A DNA stretch of 64,000 nucleotides from Collinsella aerofaciens (GTDB lineage Bacteria; Actinomycetota; Coriobacteriia; Coriobacteriales; Coriobacteriaceae). The position numbers and the translations under genes are program-made. The notes below the pieces were generated by a model. It saw nothing but the letters and a program-made list of their open reading frames with translations, did no database searches and had not been told where the DNA came from. This document shows, piece after piece, positions 53,530-62,265 of this stretch. Numbering within the stretch: the first letter of the stretch is position 1; the number at the start of each line of letters is the position of its first letter. The DNA is taken from NCBI RefSeq assembly GCF_018785245.1, contig NZ_WQPL01000005.1, positions 24,255 to 88,254 of the forward strand, read 5' to 3'.

Positions 53530-55605
53530 ATGAGATTCTCGATTATTAGCGAGATCCCCGGCAGGACCCGTCTTCAATTGGCGGGTCCTGTGCCAGAGAG
53601 CGATCTCGATGCACTTCTTAAGCTCAGCGGCGATATCGACGGCGTGCGCAAGGTGCGCGTGTATGGCCGTATTGGCCAGATGGCGCTCGAATATGACGAG
53701 CCGCGCCGCGCGAGCGTGCTCGACGCCTTGGGTGCGCTCGATGCCCAGGCCATTGCCGACGCAAAGACGGGTTACGTGATGCAGCTTGAGCCACGCAAGC
53801 ACAAGCTCGTCATGGATCTTGCCACACTTATCGGCGCCCACTACGCGCGCCGCTGGTTCTTGCCGACGCCGCTGCGTGCCATCTTTGTCGTGGCCGGTTA
53901 CATGGCATTTTTGCGCGCTGCCCTTCATGAGCTGGCGCAGCCGCGCCTGACCGTTCCTGTGCTCGACGCTTCGGCCATCGGCATTTCGTTCGTCAAGCGT
54001 GATGTCGACACCGCGGGCCAGACGATGTTCCTGCTCAACGTGGGCGAGCTGCTCGAGGACTACACCCGCGCCATGAGCGAAAACGAACTCATCAACTCGC
54101 TGCTCGACGTTCCCGACAAGGCGCAAAAAGTGGTCGGCGACACCGAAGTAAGCGTTGCCGCTACCGAGCTCGAGCCCGGCGATCTGGTCGCTGTACGCAC
54201 TGGTATGTCCATCTGCATCGACGGCGTGGTCGAGCAGGGAAGCGCCATGGTTAACCAGGCGACCCTGACCGGCGAGCCGCTGGCCGTCGAGCGCAGCGCG
54301 GGCGACGATGTATTCGCCGGCACCGTCGTGGAAGACGGCAGCATCTTGGTGCGCGTGCGCGCCAACACGGCGCAGACCAAGCTGCGCTCGATCGTCTCGC
54401 TCGTGCAGACGGCCGACTCGCTCAAGTCCGAGGGTCAGTCGCACATGGAGGACCTCGCCAACAAGATCGTCCCGTGGAACTTCCTGCTCGCGGGCCTGGT
54501 TGCGCTCACCACGCGCAGCCTCATCAAGACCTCGGCGGCGTTGATGGTCGACTACTCGTGCGCGCTCAAGCTCACGGGTTCCGTTGCCGTCATGACTGCC
54601 ATGAGCGATGCCGCCAAGATGGGCGTCATGGTCAAGGGCGCAAAGTACTTTGAGTCGTTTGCCAAGGCCGACACCATTGTCTTTGACAAGACCGGCACGC
54701 TCACCGAGGCGCAGCCGCGCCTGGCTTGCGTGCTCACGACCGATGGCTGGAGCGAGGACGAGGTCCTGCGCCTTTCCGCTTGCTTGGAGGAGCATTTCCC
54801 GCATCCGGTGGCACGCGCCGTGGTCAATGCGGCACGCGAGCGCGGGCTCGAGCACCGCGAGCGTCACGCTGCGGTCGAGTACATCGTGGCGCACGGCATC
54901 GCTTCGTCCATTGAGGGGCGTCGTGCCATCATCGGTTCCGCGCATTTTGTGTTTGAGGATGAGGGCGCGCAGCTCGAATCCGACATCAAGGAGCGCATCG
55001 AGTCCCAGATGCAGGGCCTGTCGCCGCTGTATCTGGCGGTCGACGGCACGGTTGTGGGCGTGCTCGGTATCGAGGATCCGCTCAAACCTGGCGTGCGCGA
55101 GGCCATCGCCGACTTGCACGCGTTGGGCGTTAAGCACGTGGTCATGCTCACGGGTGACTCCGAGCGCACGGCCGAGCGCATTGCGCGCGAGGCAGGGGTC
55201 GACGAGTTTAAGGCCGAGCTACTGCCCGAGGACAAGTACGCGTATGTTGAGCGCATTAAGGGCGAGGGGCGCCACGTTGCCATGGTGGGCGACGGCGTCA
55301 ACGATTCGCCGGCGCTCGGTTTGGCCGACGTGGGCCTGGCGATGGGTGGCGGAAGCGACATCGCCAAGGAGGTCGCCGATATCATTCTGACCGATACGGA
55401 CCTTGCCGCGATCGTGCGCCTGCGCCGTATGAGCCAGGGTCTCATCGATCGTCTGACGAGTTCGTATTCCAAGGTGATGCTTACCAACTCAGCGCTGTTG
55501 GCATTGGGTATTACCGGCATGATCACTCCGCAGACGTCGTCGCTCCTGCACAACGGCTCGACGATCGCCTACAGCCTGAGCAACGCAAAGGCCTATCTAC
55601 GCTAA
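53530..55605 (+). CDS. P1B-type heavy-metal transporting ATPase (CtpC/ZntA-like)
   Basis: 691 residues. A degenerate N-terminal HMA-like domain without CxxC (RFSIISEIPGRTRLQLAGPV) is followed by membrane helices, an actuator domain with NQATLTGEPLAVE (TGE loop), the ion-binding helix with DYSCALKL in place of CPC, the phosphorylation motif DKTGTLTE (Asp near residue 384), a nucleotide domain with HPVARAVV, and the hinge GDGVNDSPAL. The SC motif in the transport helix is found in a P1B subgroup that includes CtpC-like proteins, linked to Mn/Zn handling. Exports a divalent metal. The ion cannot be fixed from sequence. Coupled to the small membrane protein gene upstream. Confidence 0.88.
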   Translation: MRFSIISEIPGRTRLQLAGPVPESDLDALLKLSGDIDGVRKVRVYGRIGQMALEYDEPRRASVLDALGALDAQAIADAKTGYVMQLEPRKHKLVMDLATLIGAHYARRWFLPTPLRAIFVVAGYMAFLRAALHELAQPRLTVPVLDASAIGISFVKRDVDTAGQTMFLLNVGELLEDYTRAMSENELINSLLDVPDKAQKVVGDTEVSVAATELEPGDLVAVRTGMSICIDGVVEQGSAMVNQATLTGEPLAVERSAGDDVFAGTVVEDGSILVRVRANTAQTKLRSIVSLVQTADSLKSEGQSHMEDLANKIVPWNFLLAGLVALTTRSLIKTSAALMVDYSCALKLTGSVAVMTAMSDAAKMGVMVKGAKYFESFAKADTIVFDKTGTLTEAQPRLACVLTTDGWSEDEVLRLSACLEEHFPHPVARAVVNAARERGLEHRERHAAVEYIVAHGIASSIEGRRAIIGSAHFVFEDEGAQLESDIKERIESQMQGLSPLYLAVDGTVVGVLGIEDPLKPGVREAIADLHALGVKHVVMLTGDSERTAERIAREAGVDEFKAELLPEDKYAYVERIKGEGRHVAMVGDGVNDSPALGLADVGLAMGGGSDIAKEVADIILTDTDLAAIVRLRRMSQGLIDRLTSSYSKVMLTNSALLALGITGMITPQTSSLLHNGSTIAYSLSNAKAYLR

Positions 55606-55623
55606 CGCTTTTGCTTGAGTTTA

Positions 55624-55670
55624 TGGCCTGCACCCGGGCGGCACTGCTGTCGTCCGGATGCAGGCTTTTT
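55624..55670 (+). terminator. Terminator of the metal ATPase gene
   Basis: GCCTGCACCCGG...CCGGATGCAGGC with T-rich tail (CTTTTTATG). Small bulge in the stem. Confidence 0.82.
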
Positions 55671-55683
55671 ATGTTTGACCGTG

Positions 55684-55722
55684 TGCTATCAGCCATTTAT
55701 AGTGGTGCTAGCAGTGATAGCA
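55684..55722. promoter_or_regulatory. Probable autoregulatory operator of the toxin-antitoxin pair
   Basis: TGCTATCA (55684-55691), the palindrome TGCTAGCA (55706-55713) and TGATAGCA (55715-55722) repeat the half-site TGCTA three times just before the ribosome site GGCGGGAG. Cooperative binding by an antitoxin-toxin complex would suit this spacing. Confidence 0.6.
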
Positions 55723-55743
55723 GGCGGGAGAAGTGTGATCAAT

Positions 55744-56097
55744 ATGAGCGTTGCTGGCAGCACGGCGCAGGTAAATGTTCGCGTGGATCGCTCGGTTAAA
55801 GAGCGTGCCGAGGAAGCGCTGCGACTATCGGGCGGAACGCTGCCCGACCTTATTAAAAAAGTCGTGGCCAAGGTTGCGCAGGGCGGCGGTTCGTGTGAGG
55901 AAATCCTTGAGGCCGTTAACGACCGACAGCGGGGTGCCGCGCTGGATTCTCCGTTTGCCGCATCCTGGGCGGCGGCTGATCAGCTTTACGCGGACTTAGG
56001 TATCGATGCGTCACCTGCATCCGATGATCGTGATTGGGACACAATCTATTCCGAAGCCATGCACGATCGCTATCGCCAAAAGGGGATGATCCTGTGA
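55744..56097 (+). CDS. RelB/DinJ-like antitoxin
   Basis: 117 residues from the ATG at 55744; a GTG at 55735 is the alternative, as the ribosome site GGGAG ends at 55730. The N-terminal ribbon-helix-helix is typical (AQVNVRVDRSVKERAEEALR, then LSGGTLPDLIKKVVAKVA), and the C-terminal half (GASPASDDRDWDTIYSEAMH region) is where RelB-like antitoxins wrap the toxin. Its TGA overlaps the GTG of the toxin gene by two bases, a usual toxin-antitoxin arrangement. The dyad at 55684-55722 is probably its operator. Confidence 0.82.
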   Translation: MSVAGSTAQVNVRVDRSVKERAEEALRLSGGTLPDLIKKVVAKVAQGGGSCEEILEAVNDRQRGAALDSPFAASWAAADQLYADLGIDASPASDDRDWDTIYSEAMHDRYRQKGMIL

Positions 56098-56609
56098 GTG
56101 GAGCCCCTCTTAAGATCATGGTGGATGCCAATGTGTGGGTCGATTCGTTTTGCGCCGACCATGCCGAGTCGCTTGCCGCGCGTGCGTTTATTGGGCAGGC
56201 AGCGGAATCGGGCGCGGCGCTGCTCTTTCCGGTGCATATCGCCAAGGACGTGCTGTACGTAGTTCAGCACGAGTTCAAGCGCAGGGTTCTTGTCGAAAAA
56301 GGCTCGGTCGACGAAGCGTCGGCGCAAGCGATCGGCGAGGCTGCGCTGGCGTTTGTTCGGAATATGACCGAAAACGCTACAGCCGTGGGCGCTGATGCAT
56401 CCGATCTGTGGCTAGCCGACAAATATCTGACGCTCCATCGCGATTACGAGGACAACTTGGTACTCGCTGCATGCAAGCGCGCCCAGGTTGATTACTTGGT
56501 AACTAACGATCGCAAACTGCTCGAACATGCCGATCTTGCAGCAAAGACGCCGCGCCAAATGATGCCGATTCTCGCGCTGGCCGAACGCGGTGGGCGGGCA
56601 TCCCGCTAG
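56094..56609 (+). CDS. PIN-domain toxin (ribonuclease)
   Basis: 171 residues from the GTG at 56094, overlapping the antitoxin stop; AAAAGGGGATG lies before it. PIN-fold acidic residues are visible: Asp in IMVDANVWVDSF (near residue 11), Glu/Asp in the middle (ADKYLTLHRDYEDNLVLAAC, with the paired Glu-Asp), and Asp in YLVTNDRKLL. PIN toxins cleave tRNA or other RNAs. It is joined to a RelB-like antitoxin rather than the commoner VapB/Phd types. A strong terminator follows. Function as a toxin is inferred from family and context. Confidence 0.82.
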   Translation: MSGAPLKIMVDANVWVDSFCADHAESLAARAFIGQAAESGAALLFPVHIAKDVLYVVQHEFKRRVLVEKGSVDEASAQAIGEAALAFVRNMTENATAVGADASDLWLADKYLTLHRDYEDNLVLAACKRAQVDYLVTNDRKLLEHADLAAKTPRQMMPILALAERGGRASR

Positions 56610-56622
56610 CGCCTTGCTGTCT

Positions 56623-56668
56623 GCGTGCCCTTCGGAACGTCGACATTCCGAAGGGCACGCATCCTTTA
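56623..56668. terminator. Bidirectional terminator
   Basis: GCGTGCCCTTCGGAA / TTCCGAAGGGCACGC, perfect stem with a short loop, between the convergent toxin gene and the hypothetical gene at 56670. Confidence 0.88.
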
Positions 56669-56669
56669 A

Positions 56670-57104
56670 TTACAAAAGCGCGGCCTTGATGGCAGGGGCT
56701 TCGGCGAGCTTCTCGGCTGCCTTTTCATCGGAATCGTTCAGTGCAGCCAGACCGCGGTAGACCCACTCGTTGACCTGGGTGTTCTTGACGCCTGCAGTCT
56801 GCATAAGGGTACCTACCTCGCGGATTGCTGCGAGCAGATCGGCCTTGGGACCTGCGAGCTCTACCTCGATGCCGTGGTAGGCGGCCACGCCGCGGTTTTC
56901 GCTCACGTGGTCGATAAAGCCCTCGACGGTCTCAAGCTGCTGGGCGAGAGCTGCACCATCGTCAGCGTCCAGCGCGACGAGTGCGTTCGATACCGTGAGG
57001 GCGGGATGTCCGCAGGGGACAAAGCCTTCGATGACATCCATAGCTTCGGTAATGGTTGAGCCCAGGCCTGCGAGGGCATTGACGAGCTGCTGCTTGGTAT
57101 CCAT
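56670..57104 (-). CDS. Conserved hypothetical protein, all-alpha, soluble
   Basis: 144 residues, preceded by GAAAGGACCG on the minus strand. Ala- and Glu-rich, mainly helical by composition, with no signal peptide or membrane segment. VIEGFVPCGHPALTVSNALV (residues about 23-42) holds a single Cys-Gly-His. No catalytic motif could be recognised, and I cannot give a family. It stands between the toxin-antitoxin pair and the divergent ssrA gene. Codon use and the good ribosome site argue that it is a real gene. Confidence 0.65.
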   Translation of the reverse strand: MDTKQQLVNALAGLGSTITEAMDVIEGFVPCGHPALTVSNALVALDADDGAALAQQLETVEGFIDHVSENRGVAAYHGIEVELAGPKADLLAAIREVGTLMQTAGVKNTQVNEWVYRGLAALNDSDEKAAEKLAEAPAIKAALL

Positions 57105-57341
57105 AACGGTCCTTTCGACGGGTCAATTTTGCTTGGCGAAAATATACGTGACGCGATCGGTAGCAAAAGTGCGAAGTGCGGAGCACATTGGGGTCTTCAC
57201 AGCTCGTGCATAGAACAGCTGTCTGCCTTTAGAACGTGGTAAGATAACACTCCACAAGCGGGGCTCACCCCGCATGTTCCTTGAAAAGTCGACGGGTGTT
57301 GGGCGCTCGTGTCCAATGCCATCCAGACTTTCCCGACATTC

Positions 57342-57705
57342 GGGGGCGACTGGTTTCGACACGATAGCTCTGAGAGAGGAAGCAAGCCGAGGTCTCCTCG
57401 CCTCGTTAAACAGGGGTACCGTCAAATTGAATTGACAACAACTCTTCTTTTGAGCCTATGGCTCTCGCTGCTTAGTTTATAGCGGCGCGTCAACCCGGTG
57501 ATTTCCCCGACACCGGCGCGACGTCATGTTAGGGGAATGCTCCTGCGCACGTAATCGGTATGGCGCAGGCTAAGACCGAACCGGTTAGGACGCCGCGAGC
57601 GTGTCGCTGCGCGCAAAGCGTCCGAGACTAAACCAGCGACTGAGCTTGGAGATGCCAATCAGGGGGCTTTCGTGGACCGGAGTTCGATTCTCCGCGCCTC
57701 CACCA
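57342..57705 (+). ncRNA. ssrA: tmRNA
   Basis: Rescues stalled ribosomes by trans-translation. The 5' end GGGGGCGACTGGTTTCGAC pairs with the 3' end CGCCTCCACCA through the acceptor stem (one G-U). The T arm GGAGTTCGATTCTCC is clear. 364 bases, a single-piece form. The tag frame near 57431-57472 reads DNNSSFEPMALAA followed by TAG; the C-terminal ALAA is as expected, the exact resume codon (GAC) is inferred. Pseudoknot-like GC-rich stems follow (CCGGTGATTTCCCCGACACC...). A terminator follows the CCA end. Confidence 0.96.
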
Positions 57706-57712
57706 GAAGTAA

Positions 57713-57748
57713 CAGGCAGGTAGATATTCGTATCTACCTGCCTTTTTA
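57713..57748 (+). terminator. Terminator of ssrA
   Basis: CAGGCAGGTAGATA-ttcg-TATCTACCTGCCT followed by TTTTTATT; a perfect stem with a TTCG loop. Confidence 0.92.
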
Positions 57749-57763
57749 TTTCTAGTCCGCACC

Positions 57764-57779
57764 GCGGAGAATCGAACTC
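57764..57779 (-). repeat. Inverted 16-bp copy of the ssrA T-arm end
   Basis: GCGGAGAATCGAACTC is the exact reverse complement of ssrA bases 57680-57695. It lies 84 bases away, past the terminator. The part copied is the favourite integration target in ssrA, but the inverted orientation is not that of an att direct repeat. Confidence 0.7.
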
Positions 57780-57792
57780 TGTGCAGGGCGCG

Positions 57793-57962
57793 TGCGTAAA
57801 GAAAACGCCTCAGTGACGCAGAGTGGGGCGCGCTTTCCCAATGGCGGCCCAGGCGGAAAGTACGTCCCGGAATCCGCGCTCAGAACGGGACGCGCTTTCC
57901 CAGCGGCGGTCCAAGTGGAAAGCGCATCCCGGAATCCCGCCTCAAACTGGGGCACACTTTCC
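57793..57962. repeat. Palindromic array: two and a half 46-bp units, 62-bp period (locus 2)
   Basis: Full units 57855-57900 and 57917-57962 begin GGAAAG...CCCGGAATCC and end in inverted form closing TTTCC. A degraded unit precedes at 57793-57838, of which the right arm GGGGCGCGCTTTCC is clear. Spacers are 16 bases (57839-57854 and 57901-57916), both starting CA and sharing GG and CC positions. Same design as 9607-9714. With the ssrA terminator this fills the 344-base gap before the patatin gene. Confidence 0.8.
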
Positions 57963-58049
57963 GCTTCACCTGCCGCCTCGAAAAACCTGCGCGCTCGCCA
58001 TCCCAAAACTGGGTAGAAGAAAGCCAAAACGCAATCGCAGGAGGTCAAC

Positions 58050-58928
58050 ATGACTGCAGAAGATAAGGCAAAGAACGCCGGCAAGGTCGCGCTCGTTTTG
58101 GAGGGCGGCAGCTTCCGCGGGCAATTTACCGCAGGCGTGCTCGACGTCCTCATGGAGGCTGGCGTCGAGATTCCGGCGGTATATGGCGTATCGGCCGGCG
58201 CCCTCAACGGCGTGAACTACAAGTCGCACCAGATCGGCCGTGCCAACCGCATCAACCTGGCTTTCTGCAACGACAGCCGCTTCATGGGCGCCGCATCGTT
58301 TGCGTCCACGGGCTCTATTGTGGGTTACGACTTCATCTTCAACGATGTCCAGGACCGCCTGGATCCCTTTGACAATGAGACGTTCGACGCAAGCCCCATC
58401 GAGATGTACGCCGTCGCTACGGACATGCTCTTTGGAACCGCCACGTACCTCCCGGTCAAAAGCGCCGTGCTCGATCTCGACGCCGTGCGCGCCTCGACGT
58501 CGTTGCCGCTGGTGACGCCGCCGGTCGAGATTGACGGGCACAAATACGTCGACGGCGGCGTGGCCGATTCGGTTCCTATCGAGCATGTGCTCGAGGAGGC
58601 GGGCTTCGATCGTGCGGTCGTCATCGTCACGCAGGACCGTTCGTATGAGAAAAAGCCCTACGAGTTTTTGCCGGCCGCGCGTGCGCGTTATGCCGACTAC
58701 CCCTATCTGCTCGAGGCTATCGAGACGCGCCACGACCGCTACAACATCCAGCGCATGCACCTGTGGAAGTATGAGCGCGAGGGCCGCGCGTTGGTCGTCG
58801 CTCCGCAAAAGCCGGTCGAGGTCGGCCACGTCGAGCACGATTCGGCAAAGCTCCTCGACCTGTATATCCAGGGCCGTCAGGAGGCAAAGCGCCTGCTCGC
58901 GGAAATCCAAGAGTTCGTTGAGCGCTAG
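58050..58928 (+). CDS. Patatin-like phospholipase
   Basis: 292 residues of the bacterial patatin/YjjU-like group, serine hydrolases acting on lipids or acyl esters. The oxyanion hole is LVLEGGSFRGQFTAGVLDVL (residues about 11-30), the nucleophile lies in GVSAG (Ser near residue 48), and the partner Asp in DGGVADSVPI near residue 167, giving a Ser-Asp dyad. GCAGGAGG precedes the ATG. No signal peptide, so probably cytoplasmic. The natural substrate is unknown. Monocistronic, between the palindromic array and the ribosomal protein promoter. Confidence 0.88.
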   Translation: MTAEDKAKNAGKVALVLEGGSFRGQFTAGVLDVLMEAGVEIPAVYGVSAGALNGVNYKSHQIGRANRINLAFCNDSRFMGAASFASTGSIVGYDFIFNDVQDRLDPFDNETFDASPIEMYAVATDMLFGTATYLPVKSAVLDLDAVRASTSLPLVTPPVEIDGHKYVDGGVADSVPIEHVLEEAGFDRAVVIVTQDRSYEKKPYEFLPAARARYADYPYLLEAIETRHDRYNIQRMHLWKYEREGRALVVAPQKPVEVGHVEHDSAKLLDLYIQGRQEAKRLLAEIQEFVER

Positions 58929-59028
58929 CGACGGCGAACCATCAAAAAATGGCAACAGTTAAAGAGCTGGAAAAATCACGGCTCGTGGATGACATGTGCA
59001 GAAACTCTGGTCGGAGCCAAAATACCTG

Positions 59029-59056
59029 TTGACTCGTACGGCGAGCGGGGTAATAT
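59029..59056 (+). promoter_or_regulatory. Promoter of rplM-rpsI
   Basis: TTGACT (59029-59034), 16 bases, TAATAT (59051-59056): a strong vegetative-type promoter. It lies 67 bases before the rplM start, leaving a leader of about 60 bases. Confidence 0.78.
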
Positions 59057-59122
59057 GGACGGGTTACTTGCAGAGCCCCGTGAATCTCTGTAACAACACG
59101 TACTGTACATGGAGGAGTCTAA

Positions 59123-59566
59123 GTGATTTCGAAATCGACTCACTACGCCAAGCAGGGCGAGGTCCAGCGCAACTGGGTTCTCGTCGACGCCGATGGTGCT
59201 GTCCTGGGCCGTCTTGCCACCCAGATCGCAATGATCCTGCGCGGTAAGAACAAGCCCCAGTTCACGCCCAACAGCGACTGCGGCGACTTCGTTGTCGTCA
59301 TCAACGCCGATAAGGTCCAGCTTACCGGTAACAAGGCCGACACGAAGACCTATTATCGCCACAGCGGCTACAACGGCGGCCTCAAGGCTGAGAGCTTCCG
59401 CCAGGCTATGGAGAAGCACCCGGAGAAGGTCATCGAGCGCGCCGTTCGCGGCATGCTGCCCAAGACCACCCTCGGCCGTGCCCAGATGACCAAGCTTAAG
59501 GTCTACGCTGGTGCCGAGCATCCGCACGCTGCCCAGAACCCCACGAAGATTGAGCTGGAGGCTTAA
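59123..59566 (+). CDS. rplM: Ribosomal protein L13
   Basis: Large-subunit protein, early assembly. 147 residues from a GTG at 59123, with GGAGGAG 6-12 bases upstream. The family features are plain: [20 protein letters not shown] near the N-terminus, [20 protein letters not shown], and the C-terminal [20 protein letters not shown]. Followed after 2 bases by rpsI, as in nearly all bacteria. The GTG start is in a good context. Confidence 0.97.
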   Translation: MISKSTHYAKQGEVQRNWVLVDADGAVLGRLATQIAMILRGKNKPQFTPNSDCGDFVVVINADKVQLTGNKADTKTYYRHSGYNGGLKAESFRQAMEKHPEKVIERAVRGMLPKTTLGRAQMTKLKVYAGAEHPHAAQNPTKIELEA

Positions 59567-59568
59567 AG

Positions 59569-59964
<396 letters not shown>

Positions 59965-59994
59965 GGTTTTATCTCCTTTCGAGATACAATGTAC

Positions 59995-60039
59995 AAGCGG
60001 GGCCTGCCGATTCCTCGGCGGGTCCCGCTTTTCTTTTTC
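59995..60039 (+). terminator. Terminator of rplM-rpsI
   Basis: AAGCGGGGCCTGCCGA / TCGGCGGGTCCCGCTT with loop TTCC and TTCTTTTTC tail; one mismatch. Confidence 0.88.
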
Positions 60040-60087
60040 GACTAGGGTGGGCGGTTGCATATCGCCTGCTAGGGAAGGAGCGATCCT

Positions 60088-61425
60088 ATGCCCCAGAACA
60101 TCTTCGGTACCGACGGCGTCCGTGGCGTCGCCAACGCCGATCTTTCGTGCGACCTCGCGTTTCGCCTGGGCCGCGCGGCGACCAAGTTCCTTGGTCCGGA
60201 TATCTGCATCGGCCGCGACACGCGTCTTTCGGGCACCATGCTCGAGAGCGCTCTGACCGCCGGCATCATGGCCGAGGGCGGCCGTCCGCACTGCTGCGGC
60301 GTCATCCCCACGCCTGCCGTGGCGTTGCTCACTGTTCAAAACGAGCTCGACGGCGGCATCGTCATCTCCGCTTCGCACAATCCGCCGGAGTTCAACGGCA
60401 TCAAGTTCTTTAGCCGCAAAGGAATGAAGCTTCCCGATGCTGTCGAGGAAGAGATCAGCGCCTGGGTCATGTCCGAGGAAGCCATGGCTGCCGACACGCT
60501 GCCGACCGGTGCCGGCGTGGGCCACATTATCAAGATGAAGGACGCTCGCAAGGCATACGTCGATCACGCCATCGATACGCTTGATGGCCTGAGGCTCGAC
60601 GGCCTGGTCGTTGCCGTCGACTGCGGCCACGGTGCTTCCTGCCAGACTACGCCCGCCGCGCTGCAGCGCCTGGGCGCCACGGTCCATGCCATCAACACCG
60701 ATTACTGCGGCACTGACATTAACGTTGAGTGCGGCTCCACTCACCTTGAGCCACTGCGCGAGCTCGTGCTGCGCACCCACGCCGACATCGGCCTGGCCCA
60801 CGACGGCGACGCCGACCGTGTGCTGTTCGTGGACAGCGAGGGCAATGAGATCGACGGTGACTACATCCTGGCTATCTGCGGTTCTGATCTCGCCGCTCGC
60901 GGCAAGCTCGCCAACTCCGAGATCGTTTCGACCGTCATGTGCAACCTGGGCTTCTCCATCGCTATGAAGGAACAGGGCTTCGAGATGGTCCAGACCGCCG
61001 TGGGCGACCGCTACGTTCTGGAGCGCATGCTCGCGGACGGCGCCGTCATCGGCGGCGAACAGTCCGGCCACATCATCTTCCTGGAGCACAACACCACCGG
61101 TGACGGCCTGGTGACGGCTCTGCAGCTGCTGGCCGTGCTCAAGCGCACTGGTCGTACCCTCACCGATCTTGCCGGCATCATGAAGAAGTACCCGCAGGTG
61201 CTCGTCAACGTGCATTCCGACAACAAGGCCGGCTTGGACGATTGTCAGCCCATCTGGGATGCCGTTGCTGCTGCCGAGAAGGAGCTTGACGGCCGCGGCC
61301 GCATTCTGGTACGCCCGAGCGGTACCGAGCCGCTGGTCCGCGTGATGGCCGAGGCCGAGACGCACGAGCTGACCCAGCGCGTTGTCGACGACATCGTCGA
61401 GGTTGTCAAGCGCGAACTTCCCTAA
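60088..61425 (+). CDS. glmM: Phosphoglucosamine mutase
   Basis: Converts glucosamine-6-phosphate to glucosamine-1-phosphate for peptidoglycan precursors. 445 residues. The active phosphoserine loop is ISASHNPPEFNG (Ser near residue 100), the Mg site DGDADRVLFVD (about 240), and the phosphate-binding loop RPSGTEPLVRVMAE near residue 410. The N-terminus FGTDGVRG is diagnostic for GlmM. GGGAAGGAG precedes the ATG. nagB, which makes or removes the same glucosamine-6-phosphate, is 0.8 kb downstream, so this is an amino-sugar region. Confidence 0.97.
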   Translation: MPQNIFGTDGVRGVANADLSCDLAFRLGRAATKFLGPDICIGRDTRLSGTMLESALTAGIMAEGGRPHCCGVIPTPAVALLTVQNELDGGIVISASHNPPEFNGIKFFSRKGMKLPDAVEEEISAWVMSEEAMAADTLPTGAGVGHIIKMKDARKAYVDHAIDTLDGLRLDGLVVAVDCGHGASCQTTPAALQRLGATVHAINTDYCGTDINVECGSTHLEPLRELVLRTHADIGLAHDGDADRVLFVDSEGNEIDGDYILAICGSDLAARGKLANSEIVSTVMCNLGFSIAMKEQGFEMVQTAVGDRYVLERMLADGAVIGGEQSGHIIFLEHNTTGDGLVTALQLLAVLKRTGRTLTDLAGIMKKYPQVLVNVHSDNKAGLDDCQPIWDAVAAAEKELDGRGRILVRPSGTEPLVRVMAEAETHELTQRVVDDIVEVVKRELP

Positions 61426-61496
61426 TGGTCAAAAACGGGTGCCAAGTGGTAAACTGTTAAGGTTATTTTGGTTGATCGGTATGTCCGAGGGGGAGC

Positions 61497-61994
61497 ATGT
61501 TCACTAAAGTCCTAAGGTCTTTTGGTATGCGTGGTCGAGTCCTTACGCTGGATGCTCCCATCTCGGGCGACGTCATTCCGCTTTCCGAGGTAAACGACCA
61601 GACGTTTGCCACCGGCCTTTTGGGCCAAGGCGTGGCGATTCAGCCCACCGGAACGCGTGTGATTGCGCCGGCTGATGCCAAGGTCGAGGCCATTTTTCCC
61701 ACGGGACACGCCGTAGCGCTTAACACGGTCGATGGTCTGGACGTGCTCATCCACGTTGGTTTGGATACCGTTCAGCTCGAGGGTAAGCACTTTACCGTAC
61801 ATGCGCAAGTGGGTGACATCGTCCATAAGGGCGATGTACTCATTGAGTTCGATCGCGAGGCAATTGCTGCCGAGGGCTACGATGTGACGATTCCCATCTT
61901 GGTATGCAACTCCGTTGAGTTCTCGAGCATCAAGGGCTCCGTTGGCGTGCATGTCGAAGAGATGGACCAGCTCATCGTTGCTCGCGAGCGCTAG
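61497..61994 (+). CDS. PTS glucose-type EIIA protein (Crr-like), free-standing
   Basis: A 165-residue single-domain EIIA of the glucose superfamily, carrying phosphate from HPr to a sugar-specific EIIB. Both conserved His are present: in FPTGHAVAL (equivalent of Crr His75) and in LIHVGLDTV (the phosphorylated His90). The N-terminus SPISGDVIPLSEV-like segment APISGDVIPLSEVNDQTFA is typical. GAGGGGGAGC precedes the ATG. It lies between glmM and nagB, which suggests a link with N-acetylglucosamine or glucose uptake. The sugar-specific EIIBC is not in the window. Confidence 0.92.
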   Translation: MFTKVLRSFGMRGRVLTLDAPISGDVIPLSEVNDQTFATGLLGQGVAIQPTGTRVIAPADAKVEAIFPTGHAVALNTVDGLDVLIHVGLDTVQLEGKHFTVHAQVGDIVHKGDVLIEFDREAIAAEGYDVTIPILVCNSVEFSSIKGSVGVHVEEMDQLIVARER

Positions 61995-62034
61995 CAAGTG
62001 CACGTGGCCATTAGTCTACAATTCAAACACGTTT

Positions 62035-62068
62035 ACGGAGGGCGCCCTTGAAAGAGGACGCCCTCCGT
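62035..62068 (+). terminator. Terminator after the EIIA gene
   Basis: ACGGAGGGCG / CGCCCTCCGT-type stem (ACGGAGGGCGcccttgaaagaggaCGCCCTCCGT written with a 14-base loop). No long T run, so strength is uncertain. Up to nagB a 200-base leader follows without a gene. Confidence 0.6.
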
Positions 62069-62265
62069 GGCAAGATGGGATTTGTCCGAAGCTAAAAGGC
62101 TTTGGGTCACCGTGGACGGGCAGGGGCCTCGACGCGGTTAGACACGAGACACATACATTACGCGACCTCGCCCTGGTGGCCGCACACGTTGGTTGCGGCC
62201 GACGCGGGCCGCGGGCAAGTGCTTGTAAGGGAGCCTTGCCTCTCTTGTACGAGAAAGGACGCGTA

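Noticed and set aside
53173-55137. 654-residue minus-strand frame opposite the metal ATPase
   Set aside because: Shadow of the ATPase; composition typical of antisense frames, no ribosome site.
57764-57779. A tRNA gene, because of the GAATCGAAC-like T-arm sequence
   Set aside because: No acceptor, D or anticodon stems around it; it is an inverted copy of the ssrA end.
62069-62265. Riboswitch or glmS-type ribozyme in the nagB leader
   Set aside because: The leader is about 200 bases, but I could not find the conserved glmS ribozyme core or any other known riboswitch pattern; kept only as an unexplained leader.
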